Assembly: GCA_004377135.1 (NCBI GenBank)
Contig: SOHS01000067.1
Coordinates: forward strand, 1 to 6,933
Direction of reading: 5' to 3'
DNA: 6,933 nucleotides
From: Dehalococcoidia bacterium
GTDB lineage: Bacteria > Chloroflexota > Dehalococcoidia > GIF9 > AB-539-J10
Position 1 is the first letter of the stretch. Every line of letters starts with the position of its first letter. Shown piece by piece: positions 5,070 to 6,933 of the stretch. The translations under genes were made by a program, and so were the position numbers. The notes beneath the pieces are model-generated. The model was not told the origin of the DNA. It saw nothing but the letters and a program-made list of their open reading frames with translations, and made no database searches.

Positions 5070-6251
5070 GTAGACAGATTTATTTACCTGGACAACGCAT
5101 CGGCTACTCGTTTAGATGAGCGGGTGCTGGAGGCGATGAGACCGTATTTATTTGATACATACGCGGTTGCTACCTCAGAGTTTGGCTACTCCCAGGGAAT
5201 AGAAGCTCGAGAGGCGTTAGACGAAGCCAGAGCGGCTCTGGCCAATGCTTTAGGTGCTGCCCCCGAAGAGTTTATTTTCACCTCGGGAAGTACTGAGTCC
5301 TCTAACGTTGCCCTCAAAGGAGTGGCGCTGGCCCTCGGTAAGAAGAAAGGCAAACACATAATTGTGTCAAAGATCGAGGATTTCCCTGTGCTTCACAGCG
5401 CACAAGCGCTGGAAAAACAGGGCTTTCAGGTGACCTATCTGGATGTGGATGGGGAGGGCTTTGTGGACATTGCCCGGCTCAGAGATTCCATAACCAGTGA
5501 GACCATCCTGGTTTCCGTCCAGCATGCCAACCAGGAAATAGGTACCATCCAGGATATTGAAGCTGTCGGTCGTATTTGCCGTGAAAAAGAGGTGCTTTTC
5601 CACACTGATGCTACTCATACCTTTACGCGAGTCCCTCTGGACATAAAGAAAATAGCTGTGGACCTGGTCACTGTATCGGCACATACCATCCACGGCCCCA
5701 AGAGCACAGGAGGCCTGTGCATCCGCCAAGGAACACAAATAGCCAAGTGGGTGGACGGCGGATTTCAGGAATTCAATCTCCGGGCGGGGCTGGAAAATAT
5801 ACCTGGGGCGGTGGGATTTGCCAAAGCTGTGGATCTGATTACCCCTGAAGAGACCAGGCACCTGCAAGAAATGCGAGACCGCCTTATTGACCGCATGCTT
5901 GCCGAGATACCACACAGTACCCTGAATGGACCTCGACAGAAGAGGCTCCCACAGAATGCCAATATTACCTTCCACTTTGTGGAGGGCGAGTCCATGACCC
6001 TGCATCTTGATATGCGTGGTTTTGCCGTGAGCACCGGCTCCGCCTGTTTCAGCCGCTCTCTGGAGGCCAGCCACGTTATCTCGGGGATAGGCGGCGACCA
6101 CGAAAGGGCACACGGGTCAATACGCTTTACCTTTGGGCGTTATAACACTATGGAAGACGTGGATGCTGTGGTCCGGGCGTTAGCTGAGATAGTGGAAGAA
6201 CTGAGAAGCATCAGTCCCTTGGGAAAAAGCGAAGAAAAGGAGGAGGCTTAG
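5067..6251 (+). CDS. IscS/NifS-like protein lacking the PLP lysine
   Basis: A full-length (394 residues) class V aminotransferase-fold protein that aligns end to end with IscS cysteine desulfurases, which normally take sulfur from cysteine with PLP and pass it to IscU. Retained: YLDNASAT (7-14), the phosphate-binding FTSGSTES (71-78), N155, D181 of HTDAT (the pyridine-N aspartate), S204 and H206, R239, the mobile-loop cysteine C327 in STGSACFS (322-329), and SIRFTFGR (351-358). Changed: the SxHK Schiff-base motif reads SAHT, with T207 (codon ACC, 5685-5687) at the E. coli Lys206 position. The PLP-stacking His104 is D105, and Gln183 is H184. The K212 that remains belongs to the separate GPK motif. 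Ordinary desulfurase activity is therefore doubtful, whereas the cysteine that carries or ligates sulfur is kept. A lysine-less IscS that can give a cysteine ligand to the cluster is known from Archaeoglobus fulgidus. The gene lies between DsrE2 and IscU genes, with iscU 2 nt downstream. The frame is intact with no sign of decay, so a changed role is more likely than a pseudogene. Confidence 0.9.
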   Translation: MVDRFIYLDNASATRLDERVLEAMRPYLFDTYAVATSEFGYSQGIEAREALDEARAALANALGAAPEEFIFTSGSTESSNVALKGVALALGKKKGKHIIVSKIEDFPVLHSAQALEKQGFQVTYLDVDGEGFVDIARLRDSITSETILVSVQHANQEIGTIQDIEAVGRICREKEVLFHTDATHTFTRVPLDIKKIAVDLVTVSAHTIHGPKSTGGLCIRQGTQIAKWVDGGFQEFNLRAGLENIPGAVGFAKAVDLITPEETRHLQEMRDRLIDRMLAEIPHSTLNGPRQKRLPQNANITFHFVEGESMTLHLDMRGFAVSTGSACFSRSLEASHVISGIGGDHERAHGSIRFTFGRYNTMEDVDAVVRALAEIVEELRSISPLGKSEEKEEA

Positions 6252-6253
6252 AG

Positions 6254-6889
6254 ATGAAATTTCCATATACCGACATAGTACTGGAACACTTTCGGCACCC
6301 CCGCAACGTGGGTAAAATTGAGAATCCCGATGGCAAGGCAACCGAAGGCAGCCCAGCCTGTGGGGACATGGTATCTGTCTACATAAAGGTTGACCCCAAA
6401 ACGAATACTATCGCGGATGTCAAGTTTGAGTCTTATGGCTGTGCTTCCAACATAGCCACCGGCTCTATAATTACTGAGCTGGCCAAGGGAAAGACATTGG
6501 ATGAAGCAAAGAACATTACCTGGAAAGAAGCTTCAGAGGCCCTGGGAGGTCTTCCCAAAATTAAAGCCCATTGCTCGGTACTCGCTGTCGAAGGATTGCG
6601 CTCGGCTATACAAAACTATGAAGAGCGCCACGGCCTGGTCAAAGAAAAGAAGCCGACCACGGTAGAGGTAGTCCGTCAGCGCCTCAGGAAAGTCGTAAAC
6701 CCTCTGACCGGGTTAAACGTGGTGCGCACAAACTTGGTGCAAGATATTAAGGTAAAGAACGGAATTGTCCGGGTGCTTTTCGATTTGCCACGAGATCACC
6801 AGTTTGCTAACAACATAAAGGACGAAATACTGGAGAAGATAGAGCCCCTATGGGATGTCAAAGAGGTAGTGGTCGAATTCACGGAATAG
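6254..6889 (+). CDS. iscU: IscU Fe-S scaffold fused to a MIP18/DUF59-like domain
   Basis: A 211-residue protein, against about 130 for ordinary IscU. Residues 1-125 are a typical IscU/NifU-N scaffold on which [2Fe-2S] clusters form: HFRHPRNVG (12-20), C36 and D38 in PACGD, C63 in YGCAS, and C107 in KAHCS. All three ligand cysteines and the Asp are thus present. The chaperone-binding LPPVK motif reads LPKIK (100-104). After a charged linker (126-135), residues 136-211 match the MIP18/PaaD/SufT (DUF59) fold: LRKVVNPLTGLNVV, then NLVQDIKVKNG, then DVKEVVVEF at the end. The family's DPE motif is NPL here and its usual cysteine is absent. A NifU C-terminal (Nfu) domain is the alternative, but there is no CxxC. 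The strong AAGGAGGAGG (6237-6246) inside the end of the upstream gene and a 2-nt gap show coupling with the IscS-like gene. It is likely to assemble or deliver clusters with that neighbour. Confidence 0.93.
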   Translation: MKFPYTDIVLEHFRHPRNVGKIENPDGKATEGSPACGDMVSVYIKVDPKTNTIADVKFESYGCASNIATGSIITELAKGKTLDEAKNITWKEASEALGGLPKIKAHCSVLAVEGLRSAIQNYEERHGLVKEKKPTTVEVVRQRLRKVVNPLTGLNVVRTNLVQDIKVKNGIVRVLFDLPRDHQFANNIKDEILEKIEPLWDVKEVVVEFTE

Positions 6890-6933
6890 CATGTCGGCTA
6901 AAAGAGGTGTTTGGTAGCGTATACCGGATTCGA
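6890..6933 (+). other. Tail after iscU, possible start of another gene
   Basis: Only 44 nt remain. AGAGGTG (6904-6909 area) is followed by possible GTG (6908) or TTG (6911) starts whose frames stay open to the window edge. This is too short to identify anything, and no terminator follows iscU, so the unit may continue. Confidence 0.2.

Noticed and set aside
5367..6113. 248-codon minus-strand open frame inside the IscS-like gene
   Set aside because: It mirrors a clearly conserved coding sequence, has no ribosome site and shows no recognisable domain.
5067..6251. IscS-like gene as a decaying pseudogene
   Set aside because: The frame is full length, the mobile-loop Cys and structural motifs are intact, and it is tightly coupled to iscU; only the cofactor pocket is changed.
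3545..6899. Identical 13-mer TAGCATGTCGGCT at 3545-3557 and 6887-6899
   Set aside because: One 13-bp direct match in about 7 kb is close to chance expectation, and nothing around either copy suggests an attachment site or repeat family.

Overview
The window looks like chromosomal DNA of an anaerobic bacterium. The support is a rubrerythrin, a ferredoxin-like [4Fe-4S] cysteine pattern in TrpRS, and a sulfur-transfer/Fe-S assembly locus. Moderate base composition and gene style would fit a Chloroflexota/Dehalococcoidia-type genome, but that placement is an impression and not shown by the sequence. No mobile element, tRNA, rRNA or CRISPR array was seen.

Left part, minus strand (read from right to left). 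A secreted 439-residue protein (3399-2080) carries a signal peptide, two dockerin/EF-hand-type calcium loops and a C-terminal prealbumin-like domain. It ends at a strong intrinsic terminator (about 1976-2016). Next come trpS (1867-866) and, 56 nt further on, an MFS transporter (809 to the window edge, C-terminal part missing), probably one transcription unit.

Middle. A 361-nt divergent intergenic region (3400-3760) holds a plausible promoter for each flanking gene, a CRP/FNR/Rex-like palindrome upstream of the rubrerythrin gene, and a pair of interleaved inverted repeats.

Right part, plus strand. Rubrerythrin (3761-4264) is followed after 135 nt by a tight four-gene run with intergenic gaps of 15, 10 and 2 nt: a TusA-like sulfur carrier, a DsrE2-family (DrsE_2-type) sulfurtransferase-like protein, an IscS/NifS-like protein, and an IscU scaffold fused to a C-terminal MIP18/DUF59-like domain. 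The IscS-like protein keeps its mobile-loop cysteine (C327) but has Thr (T207) where the PLP Schiff-base lysine belongs. It also lacks the PLP-stacking His and the Gln near the cofactor, so it is unlikely to be a normal cysteine desulfurase. The reading I favour is an Fe-S assembly module in which TusA/DsrE2 (or free sulfide) supplies sulfur, while the IscS homologue acts as a non-PLP scaffold or cysteine-ligand donor for IscU. This resembles the lysine-less IscS described from Archaeoglobus fulgidus. It is the most interesting part of the window.
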